Part shown: positions 29,746 to 39,010 of the stretch, piece after piece | Layout of the letters: each line of letters starts with the position of its first letter | How positions within the stretch are numbered: position 1 is the stretch's first letter | Assembly: GCA_946803715.1 (NCBI GenBank) | Contig: CAMPET010000245.1 | Location: 32,214 to 71,223, forward strand | Direction of reading: 5' to 3' | Source of the DNA: Beroe ovata | Lineage: Eukaryota; Ctenophora; Nuda; Beroida; Beroidae | DNA: 39,010 nucleotides | The notes under the pieces: model-generated | Told to the model about the DNA's origin: nothing | Database searches by the model: none | The model's input: the letters and a program-made list of their open reading frames with translations, nothing else | Translations under genes and position numbers: made by a program

Positions 29746-31735
29746 CTACTGATCTGGTCTGGTAGCGTGGATGCCCCTCTTCTTGAGTCGAGCTCTCTTG
29801 TTCTGGTACCAGAGCAGGATGGTGTGAACAGTCAGACCAATCTCCCTGCTCAGAGCCACTCTCTCGGCCGAACTGATGTAGTTCTTCTTCTCGAACGCCT
29901 CCTCCAGTTGCAACTGCTGTAGTTCCGTGAACGCTGTGCGTTTCCTTGTCTTCATCTGAGAGAGCGGGGGTTAATTTCGTCAGAAAAAGAGAGCAAGCAC
30001 TAACGTCTCTCCATTAGTAACAACAATTGCTGAGAGGGTCCGTTCTACGTAAAACTATAGTGAGAAATGGTGACGTCGTGCTATTCCATTGTTATACGAA
30101 CTCTCACTGTTTGAGCTGATGAACTAAACTCTGCATGTGTGTGTGTGCATGTGTGTGTGTGTGTGTGTGTGNACGATGGAAGTTGCCAGCCAGATGATTA
30201 CTCACCATGCAACTGTGACGTGTTTGTGTGTGTGTGTGTCTGTGACGTGTTTGTGTGTGTGTGTTAGAGTGAAGGTAGGTGCTAAAACATTCTTGTCGTG
30301 TGTGCAAAACTCACCTTGCCATGTGTAATGTACATAGTAGGACCGTAAGGTGCCCCCGTGGCGTAGTACCCGGCTTGGGTTGAGGGAGTACAGTTGGGGG
30401 TGTGGTGTGGTGTGATGGTGGGGTAGGGAGCTGCGTGGTGGGGTCTGGGGAGTGGCGTGCTGTTCATGGGTGCTCCAGCTAGAGCTGTCTGAACCCCAGA
30501 TAGCTGACTGTAGCACGTGACCTGTGGAGATATGGAACTATGGAACATTGGTAGAAGAGGTGTGAAGAGGAAAGTACTCTAAACACTGCAATGTACACTT
30601 CTAGAACTATAGAATGATGCTAGAACATTGAGAAGTCACATGTTGCTAACCGGTGACTGTGCAGCTGTGTGAGTATTGAGGTGTCGGTAGGGGGCGAGGT
30701 TATCTGTAGCTCCTGGTGCGAGAAATGAGGAGGGCGTGGTGGAGGAGGAGGGCGTGGTCCCCTGGTACCCCATCATACATGGGGCTGGGGTGGGCTGGTG
30801 GAGTGGGGGACTGGGGTGGGGATATGCGGGGTGGAGAGATGGGTACTGAGATTGTTCAATTCCCGAGGGGGATGGTTGGAACTGCTCCGAGGGAGGGGTC
30901 AGGTGGAGGGTAGTGGGAGGAGAGGAGAGGAGACTGGAGTGAGGGGAGCAGTGGAAACTGGAGTGGGGAGAGCAGTGGAGGGGACTCTCCAGTGTCTGCA
31001 GATGATTGGAACCGGTGGAGTTGAAGCTGCAACTACTCGATCCCGCCACAGACTGGACGAATGATTGATCTTCCTGACCGACAGAGTGGTCGACATGACT
31101 GTTATGGGGGTTGTCCAAATCAGTGGTCTCTCCGCCGATATTTGTGGCTGGAAACGAGCAGGAGGAATCAAACTGTTGTCCACTGATCTGTGTTGTGTCC
31201 TGTTGTTCACACGAGGACCTCAGGTCTGGCTGTTCACACGAGGATCTCAGGTCTGGCTGTTCTGAGTATGAGTTGGGGAAGGGGAAGAGGGACGTGGCAT
31301 GGGGTGCTGTTGTTGTTGGTGTGACTGGATAGTTTGGGGTCTGAAACAAGATGGGGAATTAAAGACGTGGGGTCATCTTAGATTAATTATTCATTCAATT
31401 ATATTGCTGAGGATAGTGTACTCACCACAGGCGATGGAGGGAGTGCGAAGCTCAGTGATGAGGGAATTTGAGGGAGTAGCTTGACTGGGGGAGTCCGTGG
31501 GGAATCCGGAGCACCTGGGAGTGGGAGTTAGTGAGTGGGAGTTAGGGAGTGGGAGGTGAGTGAGGGGAGGTTTGGTGGTATGGGTTGGATCTGTTATAGT
31601 TTGGTGATGTGAGTGAGTTTTGGAGCTATCTTTACCTTGTTTCCCACGACTAGAGTACGAATCGGATGTTTTAGCAAAGTCATCCCCCAAGTACTGACCC
31701 AGCAGCAGAGGTATGGACAGAAAGTTGGAACTCAT
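29746..31735 (-). CDS. Divergent ANTP/NK-like homeobox transcription factor
   Basis: Five minus-strand exons join in phase: 31735-31636, 31514-31426, 31340-30651, 30521-30315 and 29955-29746 (stop TAG), about 430 residues. Exon 1 contains LSIPLLLG, resembling an eh1 repression motif. Exons 2-4 are long S/P/T/H-rich disordered linker. The homeodomain is near the C-terminus, almost wholly in the last exon (KRTAFTELQQLQLE, then LLWYQNKRARLKKRG). Trp48, Gln50, Asn51 and Arg53 are kept. Tyr49 recalls Bar-class factors, and YISSAERVALS recalls Tlx/Msx/Bar families. Helix 3 is odd (LTVHTILLW). It is a sequence-specific DNA-binding regulator by family; the class within NK-like genes is uncertain. An in-frame ATG at 31768 is possible, and a spliced 5' exon (32286-32254) cannot be excluded. 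Confidence 0.88.
30134..30260. repeat. (GT)n microsatellites in the homeobox intron
   Basis: Two GT-rich tracts flank unique sequence in the intron before the homeodomain exon. A single N at 30172 sits at the end of the first tract and probably marks a contig join. Confidence 0.85.
31207..31260 (-). repeat. 27-bp in-frame tandem duplication in homeobox exon 3
   Basis: Two nearly identical 27-base units encode a repeated EQPDLRSSC block. It is a coding minisatellite in a disordered linker. Confidence 0.85.
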
Positions 31736-33216
31736 GGCAGAATGAGATACGAATGTGGTCGGAATCAAGATTTGATTATGATGAGGAAGAGTTTTTCACT
31801 CCTTTAAATATCAAATCGCATGCGCAGTCAATCCTAATGATTCGTCAATCCGCCAGTGTAAATTTCCCTTCGTCAGCAATGTTACACCTGATGCCATGGG
31901 AACCGAATGATGCGTATCACGTGACACTTATCTTGATTTGGGTCTCGTGACACAATTTAACGGGAAATCAGACCTGTGATTCCTAATGAAGCATGGGGGT
32001 GTGATAGGATTTTACACTATCCAACACACATGGACGTGTAGGCACAGGGTAAAGTTCCAATTAGCACGGGCTTTGTTTATGTTCATGATTGTGAATGTTG
32101 CAAATCAGACTTTTGAGATGATAATCTTGCAGCTAAAGTTTCAATATCAATATTATGATGTGAAAACAGGTGATTCTGAATGAACGTAGGAATGGAGGTA
32201 GATTATGGAGATGATTGGCTGAAAACTAAGATATGTCTATCGAATGACATTACCTGTGTTGAAGATGTTGAGCCACGAGTGTTCATGTCTCCCAGTACTG
32301 GACTCGAATGAGAATGGAAGAGGGGTGATATGGATCAAGTCAGTCATAGCGATATAGCAATACACCTTAGAAGCAGCTATATATACCCGGCATCACAGTG
32401 TCCATCCCCTCATAATACGAGTCCCATCTCATGCAATGATTGGTAGTGAGGCTCGTGCCCTAAACAAATAATCATGGGACCCCCCTCTCTCTCTATGTCA
32501 TCAGAACCAAGTAGTATGATAATCATGATGTTGTGGTTTCGTCATGTGACCCTGGTGTGATGCGACTCCACACCTCCCTCCCTCGCTCATTTGACCTTGC
32601 TGTTATTGTAGGGGAGGGGGGCGTGGGAATGAGCCTCATGTACCGCTGTTATGATTGGGTTGAGATGATTGTATACTGTATAGTGGTGCTGAGCCCACCA
32701 TGGTTGATGATTCCCATTACACCTAGAAATAAGCTGCTTCAAGAAGGTGTTTGTTCCTGCTCTACCAACCGGGGGTTGAAAAAACCAACGTTTTTGGGAT
32801 TTATTTGAATGTTCCCATCGTGTGCTGTGTAATTCAATAATGAAGCACCCTAAAAAATGAAATTAAAGTAGCTGAAATCATATAAAATTCCATGTTATCG
32901 AGTTAAGTTTTCTAATTCTATTAATCTAGCGGTCCCTCGACCGTCCTGATTCTTGTCGAGATTTGTTAACATCCACAACAACCTCTAGCATGCCAAAGGT
33001 CCCGATTGCTCTCCCAATTGATGGACGAGTCCCCCATATCCCCTCGACCCCCTCTGGCTATCCTCAGTCCCGATCAGTCCTCAATCCTCAATCCTCTTCC
33101 CCTGTGGTGGCCCCTGTGGTGGTTATGAGGTATGGAATTCATCGGGGGGACATGTATCATATTCTGTCATGTGTGTGTTGCGTATGAATGGAACACCGCA
33201 TTCGTTTTGAAACAAT

Positions 33217-33257
<41 letters not shown>

Positions 33258-34180
33258 TCCAAGGTGTGCCTAATGATCGGTTTTGTGCCACCGTGGGCAG
33301 GACCAGGGTGTTTTTGTGTGAGAGAATGAGAGAGAGACCTCATTTTCCATTTCCTATTCAATCGTGAGGCATCACAAAGACTTTTTCGATTCTCAATTCC
33401 CATAAGGCTATGATCGAACGCTTTTTGCTGCAAACAAAGTTTCACTCACTCAAAGAAATTCAGGCCAGGTTAAATGGTTTTCCCAGGAGCTCGTTTCGTC
33501 ATTTGAAATTCCCCATTTTATTGCTTAATAAAGTTTCAATCATGTTTCATGTCATTGTTTATTCAATATTCTATGTCGGTGTCCTGTTTTTCATCCTGCC
33601 CCATACTTACTTCAATTTACACATTCACTTGCCTCTCAAATACTGGGTGTGACCAGCAACTATAACATAATTCCCTGAGCACACGCGCGCACACACACGC
33701 ACACACACGCACACACATCCACACACACATCCACATACACATCCACACACACAAACACCGGCGACAAGGTGACACCAAATTGAAAACATTTATGAAGGAG
33801 CTGCGGATCTCCATGCAAGGTTCTTGACTCTTGTTGAACAAGCTGTTTTCCAAACACCCTCAGGTCAGCCACACTTTTCTGCAACACCGACACAGACCTC
33901 TCCGTCTCTCTTTTTCTCTATCTTCACCCCCAATCAAATGTAGCTCAGTAAAAATCTCTCTTAGAAATCTATTGAACTCTTGCGCGTGCGTGCGATCGTC
34001 CATTGTTTGTTCTTGAGACATTGTGAAAATTTCAGTTGAATTTAATCTCACGCATTATCACGTATAGAATCGAGCATCAAAGAGAGAGATTCCAGTCCCC
34101 ACATGCTATTGTATGTAACTCACGGGTAACGTGGTCACACCAACTGATCCATTAAGTAAAATAGGTTCCTGTAACAACCA
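31736..34180. other. Long interval upstream of the homeobox gene
   Basis: About 2.4 kb with no recognised gene. A candidate minus-strand 5' exon (32286-32254: ATG, 11 codons, donor CAG|GTAATG) could belong to the homeobox gene. Microsatellites occur at 33219-33254 ((CA)n) and 33682-33762 (CA with CCACA variants). The rest is plausible regulatory territory for a developmental gene, but no site can be defended. Confidence 0.4.
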
Positions 34181-34189
34181 ACAATCGGC

Positions 34190-34423
34190 CGCCCAATCGC
34201 GCGTCTCCAGCCTCATCACGTGCAAATTCTCCCGTCCAATGATATCGGGGAATGGGACGCACGTGACCGATTATCTGGCCAATGGGAGGTGAAGTTGCGC
34301 AGTCACGTGACAACTTTAAGTGTACCACGTGAGTGTGGGTAGAGAGAGCGAGCACAACATGCCTGTTGGGTATTATAAGCAGCATGTTCACGGTATCAAA
34401 GATTTCTGGTGATTTGTTACGCT
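34190..34423 (+). promoter_or_regulatory. Promoter with four CACGTG boxes and three CCAAT boxes
   Basis: CACGTG at 34217, 34260, 34304 and 34326; the third is embedded in the perfect palindrome GTCACGTGAC, the CLEAR/TFEB-type word. CCAAT occurs at 34193, 34236 and 34279, spaced exactly 43 bases. A TATTATAAG word near 34370 lies about 50 bases before an ATG at 34424. The density suggests a real plus-strand promoter driven by bHLH-zip and NF-Y factors. Factor identity is inference. Confidence 0.6.
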
Positions 34424-34466
34424 ATGTTGCGTGAAGATCAGTTTATCAGCGCTGGCCCACTTTCAG
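34424..34466 (+). other. Candidate first coding exon downstream of the E-box promoter
   Basis: ATG followed by 14 codons (MLREDQFISAGPLS) and donor CAG|GTACGT, leaving phase 1. It sits at the expected place after the CACGTG/CCAAT cluster. The downstream exons could not be fixed. A join to 35689 in this phase would give an S/R-rich frame ending after about 83 codons, instead of the long ORF. Confidence 0.35.
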
Positions 34467-35120
34467 GTACGTTTTGACCATCGACATAACAGTCAGTGCA
34501 CCCATCACGGTACACACAATAAGTGCTTCACTTGATCACTTTCTATAATCTTCCCTTACTTCACCTCTTCTATTCTTATCTCTCTTACTTTATTGGAACT
34601 ATGCTAGTACTACTGACAAGTGCATATATTTTCTACCGCAAAAGTACAATATCAAATGTACAGCTAACATTGATATACGTGTAAGCTGTACAAAATGCGC
34701 GTGACAATCGCCACTAAAGTCCATTATGCTAACCTACTGCAAGCAACACAGTGTGTCTCTGTACACACACATAATATTTCTGACGATGTATAACTCAGAT
34801 GTGTATACAATTACTAAACTTGCTTTAAACCTACTCTAACCTCCTATAAAATCATTCGTTACCTCAAGTTTTCCCACATTTGCCCCCGCGAGTTTGAGAT
34901 AGGGCGGGGTTAATCTCATTGTCTCAGTTCCTCCTCAGCTCCTCNATCTCTCTGAGCTCCGGCCCTGCTGTTGGGGTACCTGCAGTTGGTGCCAATTCTG
35001 AATTGCTTACGTCATAATTAAGAGCTCTTGAATTATATTTCGAAAACGAGATTATCTAGATTTTCCGGCCTCGACACCCACAACTGTTCTTTGCCACGAA
35101 ACTCAGTACTCACTTGCCAC

Positions 35121-35511
35121 ATGGCAGAGGGTGGTGGAGACACAAGTAAATCCTAAACCCTTATTCACACCACCGACTCCTCTGTTTCAATTCCTGGTCT
35201 GTCACTACTCACTTCCTATCAGTGCTTATCCCTGCCATTCTCCAGCACAATACTCCTTAAGTTTTGAGATGAAATGTTGCATGGGCCTTGTCCGGCTTCA
35301 GAAACCTGCGTGCTTTCATTTCGGACCTAGCACTGCTAGTAGCAGTCTCGCAAACGTGTAGGTCTCGACGAATTTATTTTGTCGTCATGAAGAACTTGAT
35401 GATGATCGTTTCCTCTTCCACAGCCCGCTGATAAAGTTCTTGTACCCGGTGCTATTAGAGTAGTTATTGGTCGAGTGATCAAATCTCGTGCCTTCGGCTC
35501 TAATTTTTCGA
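35121..35511 (+). other. Candidate small exons before the orphan ORF
   Basis: 35121-35145 begins ATG (MAEGGGDT) and ends at a donor GTAAAT. 35424-35511 has a strong acceptor (TTTCCTCTTCCACAG), one open frame (ADKVLVPGAIRVVIGRV) and a donor GTATGT. The phases do not link them cleanly to each other or to the 35689 frame, so either an intermediate exon is missing or an assembly error exists; single Ns lie at 34945 and 35610. Confidence 0.25.
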
Positions 35512-35679
35512 GTATGTATAGTTATGCATCAAATCGTATGAAAAAATTCGACAAAACCATGCATTTTCATGCACTTCCAGCCACGTGATTTGAGTGACCA
35601 ATAGCAGCANTCATGATGTTTTAATTTTGTAAAATACTTTATCCAAGACATGATGGAAATCATGCACAACTAACCCTTA

Positions 35680-36612
35680 ATGTTTCAGGAGTCCCCAGAG
35701 GACAATTCAAATCAAAATCATCAACAACCCACGGACAAAACCAAAACCGAGGAAACATTAAGGAAGTGGTTCCAAGAGGAAACAGCAGTTCTCCCTTGTC
35801 AACATTCGGAACAAGATCACCCAGAAATGCACGCATCCCATCCAAGTGCAGAACTTGTTCCAGTACATCGGGCAAATGCCCAACACCAACGAGACTTTGT
35901 TCAGGAATGGATCGGCGGGTCAACAGTCACGGAGGCTGATCCCAACATCACAAAACCAGAAAACAGGAGAAAACGCAAGGAGGAGGAGCGTCAAAACGTG
36001 AGGAGAATCCGAGCATGTGGGGAAATCCCAGTGCCAGAAGGTTGCACACAACGGATTCCCCAGAGCACATTCCGATACACCAGGACATTTGAGAGGATAT
36101 TGAACCTGAAAATGGCTCAGGTATATGAGAACAATACCATGACTCAGCAAGTGGTCAATATTCCCAACTCAGTCAACCCTCTAAAGCCATACGATGTCCA
36201 AACAATTGTAAACCGGACGAGGGCCATCTTCTCATTGTCTCAGGAGGAGGCGATACTATCTGGGCCCCAAGAACTTGAAACAATGCTCAACAACTTGTGG
36301 GACAATCTGCTCTTGTTTAGGGCTGCGGTTCTAGCCACAATAACAAGAACATTGAGAACATGGCACGTTGAGCACAGCAATCAACGTCCAAAATTGAGTC
36401 CAAGAAAACTGAAGGACAGATGTCACCTGCAGGTGAAGCAGGTGTTCAAACTCCCCTTGCAACATATCCAGGCAGCAAGGGATGAAAACATTCCGGGACC
36501 TAGTAGAGAAGTGGACAGAGCCATTGCTCTGGAAAATAGACTCAATCATTGGGAGGCCTGTTTGTTAGCTCTTGTGTGTATATGTAATATCAAATTATTT
36601 TTAGAAAATTAA
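35680..36612 (+). CDS. Orphan 310-residue protein
   Basis: Long ORF with coding-like codon use. The ATG at 35680 lies in a sequence ending TTTCAG, a good acceptor, so the true exon probably starts at 35689 and the ATG may be intronic. N-terminal half: polar, Q/E/H/K-rich with a basic patch (ENRRKRKEEER) suggesting a nuclear signal. C-terminal half: helical-looking, with FRYTRTFERILNLK, ETMLNNLWDNLLLFRA and LKDRCHLQVKQVFKLP. It ends in a short hydrophobic stretch (LLALVCICNIKLF). No family is recognised; no zinc finger, integrase or RT motif is seen. It could be a lineage-specific gene or the coding part of an unknown mobile element, given the foldback element 350 bases downstream. Confidence 0.5.
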   Translation: MFQESPEDNSNQNHQQPTDKTKTEETLRKWFQEETAVLPCQHSEQDHPEMHASHPSAELVPVHRANAQHQRDFVQEWIGGSTVTEADPNITKPENRRKRKEEERQNVRRIRACGEIPVPEGCTQRIPQSTFRYTRTFERILNLKMAQVYENNTMTQQVVNIPNSVNPLKPYDVQTIVNRTRAIFSLSQEEAILSGPQELETMLNNLWDNLLLFRAAVLATITRTLRTWHVEHSNQRPKLSPRKLKDRCHLQVKQVFKLPLQHIQAARDENIPGPSREVDRAIALENRLNHWEACLLALVCICNIKLFLEN

Positions 36613-36966
36613 TGGTTTTTACCAATGAGATTTGTTAAATGGGTTTAGCCTCATAACATAATAACATGAACTGTCAAATTTTTACATATCTTATTGGATT
36701 CTGGGACAGAATCTACAACAAAATAGGGAGATGTGGGATACCTGGGTTATCCCAGTGTTTTAAACTCTATATATAATGTCACACACCAACCCCAGAGAGT
36801 GAGACACTGCACTTGAAATGGTCACGTGATCAGTAGAAACCCAATAGGCAAGGCGTAACGCGTTGAGGGTGATCACGTGACTATAACGCAGCACACCAGG
36901 TTGACCTAAGAGTTCTGACTCAGACTCTCTCACGGCTCTCCTGGTTGTTTCTGTCTCGGTGTCTCN
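36613..36966. other. Interval with a paired E-box inverted repeat
   Basis: Non-coding. It contains GTCACGTGATC at 36821-36831 and its exact reverse complement at 36871-36881, with palindrome AACGCGTT at 36857-36864 and CCAAT at 36841 between. Promoter-like words without an obvious gene. It ends at the N at 36966. Confidence 0.45.
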
Positions 36967-38334
36967 TTCCCCCGGATTTCTCCTATTTTAAAAAATCGAA
37001 TATTAGCAACAACGAATCGCTTAATTTTCGATTTCCGAATACCGTATGATTGTCGATTTTTTAGCGATTTTACCGACATCGATATTTTGCGATTATTATC
37101 GCTTTTCAGTCGCTTTTGAACTTAGGCAAAAAGGACGAAAAATACCAAATTCATCACCATTGGTCTCACACATAAGAACGGTATTTGATTGTTTTCTTCG
37201 TATTTAATAGATATTCATCGATTTCAATCAAAAATAATCGACTATAATGTTTAATTATCATTTTCGATGAAGGCGCGCACGAGATTGAAGCAGAAGACAG
37301 ATAACATCCGGCAACATAACATTTTGGCAAGGGCGATTGAAAATCCAACTGTAATTACCGATTATAATCGATAAATTGTCGACAAAAATTATCATTACAT
37401 CGGTAATTACAGTTGGATTTTCAATCGCCCTTGCCAACATTTTAGCTTTATTCAGTGCTTGCTATTGATGAACCCTTTTCAGTGACCCTTTTTCATTGCC
37501 TGGCGAGCGAGCGGCGAGCTTCATTGACTCAATGAAGCTCAATGAATCATTGACGTTGAGCAACGCAACGAGTGCCGAGTGCTAGTGGTGCACGGTTGCC
37601 AGATGTTATCTGTCCACTGTTTCTTCTCTGGGTCATGGCAAAAAACTTCATTCATATTCGATGATCGCGATCGAAGGCCGGTGGAAGCGTGAAGGCGCGA
37701 GGAAGAGGGGTCAGATAAAATTTCGATTTGGATCTGACAACGAAAAACATTGCATAAGTTGTCAGATGTTACTTTGTATAAGTTGACCCGCTTCTCGCCC
37801 ATGGCGCGCGGCCTTCAAGTTCATCGAAACAGGTCAGGTAAGTGTATTTGACTTCAGTCATTAATATGCATTATCATTTAGCGTGCTCGTGGTTGTTGCA
37901 CTTGCAGCATATTGTCGCTTTAGCTTTCAGGGCTATGCAAAACGCCTGTTTGTATTCGGCCTTTTATAAGGGCGTACGCGAACTCGAAGCCGCCTGGCCA
38001 GCGTAATGACTGTGAGGGGAATTGTGGATGTAAAAGTGAAAGTGACGGAAAATGATAATTAAACATTATAGTCGATTGTTTTTGATTGAAATCGATGAAT
38101 AACGATTATATGCGAAGAAAACAATCAAATACCGTTCTCATGTTTGAGACCAATGGCGATGGATTTGATATTTTTCGTCCTTTCTGCCTTAAATCAAAAG
38201 CGATTATAATCGCAAAATATCGATGTCGGAAAAATCGCTAAAAAATCGACAATAATACGGTATTTGGAAATCGAAAATTAAGCGATTCGTTGTCGTTTAT
38301 AATCGATTTTTTAAAGTAGGAGAAATCAGGGGAA
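36967..38334. mobile_element. Foldback-type element with about 290-bp inverted arms
   Basis: The left arm (about 36969-37265) and the reverse complement of the right arm (about 38048-38332) align almost throughout, at roughly 90% identity by eye. The outer ends read ttcccc and ggggaa. Both arms are dense in ATCGAT-like words. The 780-base centre has no ORF with a recognised transposase and holds a perfect 39-base inner inverted repeat. This is the architecture of a non-autonomous DNA transposon with long terminal inverted repeats (foldback type). Target-site duplication cannot be judged because of the N at 36966. No superfamily assigned. Confidence 0.8.
37324..37437. repeat. Perfect 39-bp inner hairpin of the foldback element
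   Basis: Arms 37324-37362 and 37399-37437 are exact reverse complements around a 36-base spacer. A second nested pair is gacagataacatc.ggcaac near 37298 and its complement near 37594. Confidence 0.88.
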
Positions 38335-38437
38335 AACTCAGTTAGTTTTCTGTTATAGGGTGGTAATAATCGATTTGAGTGCGACTTAAAATCGGTTAAA
38401 ATCGATGTTGCTATGGCGCCTCGTTGACGATTACTAC
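38335..38437. other. Short spacer between two mobile elements
   Basis: AT-rich, with ATCGAT-like words continuing from the foldback element (possibly its flank or an older copy) and an X-box-like half-site (gttgctatggcgc) at about 38406. Confidence 0.35.
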
Positions 38438-39010
38438 CGGTAGAGATAGATAGATAGACGACGGAAGCTTATAAAGCATCCGTAGTGCCCCCAACACGAG
38501 ATTGGAGGTCATATATGCACGACCATACCCTTTGGAGAGCACGGGCCGACGTGCTTTCCTTGTGGCATGCGCGCAGTATTTATAGAATGCTCTCAGTGAG
38601 CACGTCCCCATAGTAGCATAACTCTAGTATGGAGATTTGGTAGTTAGGGTTTCAGTCGGCCCTGTCTAGTTGTTATGTTAGCTAGTTGCGTTAGAGGTCG
38701 ATGCCTTCTGTAAATGAGAGTAGAGATTGGAGTGGTAGATGCCTAGAATGGCTTATGAATCTGAGAATTTGATTCATTGTTATAGGATCTTCTCCATATG
38801 TGTCCATGCGGTATTGGGAGAATTTGGGACAACTGCAGATTAGATGTATAGGAGTTTCTATAGTGTCTTCGTCGCAGAACCGACAGTATGGTGGGGTTTT
38901 GAAGTCTATTTTGTTTTGGAAGTAGTTGAGGTTATTGTGACCTGTGATCAGTCTAGTAAGCGGTCTGAGGATTTCCATGGAGTGCTTGAAAAGGTGTTGT
39001 CCATGTAGGT
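38438..39010 (-). mobile_element. 3' end of a second non-LTR retrotransposon
   Basis: On the minus strand the frame is open from the window edge to a stop at 38691. It encodes the C-terminal tail typical of RT proteins of R1/I/jockey-type elements: LTRLITGHNNL, then a zinc-knuckle-like YCRFCD...HLICSC. From 38690 to about 38460 is a likely 3' UTR, ending in a (TCTA)n tail at about 38443-38457 on the element strand, as microsatellite tails end many such elements. The copy is 5'-cut by the window edge. Its sequence type differs from the fragment at 1-710, so it is a separate family or at least a separate insertion. Confidence 0.75.

Noticed and set aside
35689-35940. S/R/T-rich frame open for about 83 codons in the alternative phase
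   Set aside because: It overlaps the first quarter of a much longer frame with better codon use; kept only as a note on possible splice phase.
1-39010. tRNA, rRNA or snoRNA genes
   Set aside because: I looked for B-box-like GGTTCGAATC words and conserved rRNA blocks and saw none; a covariance-model scan would be needed to exclude small RNAs.

Overview
The window looks like draft-assembly nuclear DNA of an early-branching animal; a sponge is my best guess. The case for an animal rests on gene content: orthologs of TRAF7, CABLES, NOL9, AAMP and NUDCD2, an animal-type cryptochrome/(6-4) photolyase, a rhodopsin-class seven-helix receptor, a receptor guanylate cyclase with an ANF-receptor ectodomain, and an ANTP/NK-like homeobox gene. 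Introns are mostly short with GT..AG ends, genes lie close together on both strands, and two genes sit inside introns of others. The sponge assignment is inference from compactness, the divergent homeodomain and the intronless cryptochrome; no species can be named from sequence alone.

Layout, left to right. 1-710 (minus) is a piece of a non-LTR retrotransposon reverse transcriptase. 994-1592 (minus) holds three exons of an unrecognised Q/S-rich protein, followed by a complete single-exon NUDCD2 at 1799-2272 (minus). A 12-exon TRAF7 ortholog (RING, TRAF zinc fingers, coiled coil, WD40) runs 3793-7230, then an intronless cryptochrome at 7788-9335. A satellite of 25 palindrome-bearing subunits (about 9870-10571), most matching the RFX X-box consensus, abuts and supplies the last codons of a five-exon GPCR (minus, 10558-13846). 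The first GPCR intron contains a complete CABLES gene on the opposite strand. Two near-identical 3-kb blocks (14222-17205 and 17207-20284) each carry an intronless NOL9. They are separated by a single N and may be unmerged haplotypes.

After microsatellites and a 98-N gap, the AAMP ortholog runs 22034-29331 with a 6-kb second intron. That intron holds an intronless receptor guanylate cyclase on the minus strand, whose cyclase domain lacks two catalytic residues, and an orphan plus-strand terminal exon with its own poly(A) signal. A five-exon homeobox gene (minus, 29746-31735) converges on AAMP. The right quarter holds little recognisable coding sequence: a likely promoter with four CACGTG boxes, an orphan 310-residue ORF, a 1.37-kb foldback-type element with about 290-bp inverted arms, and the 3' end of a second non-LTR retrotransposon at the window edge.

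There is no operon logic here. The genes are housekeeping (NOL9 in rRNA processing, NUDCD2 as an Hsp90 co-chaperone, AAMP, TRAF7, CABLES) interspersed with signalling and developmental genes (GPCR, guanylate cyclase, homeobox, cryptochrome). The linking themes are opposite-strand nesting and recurrent X-box-like palindromes in non-coding DNA.
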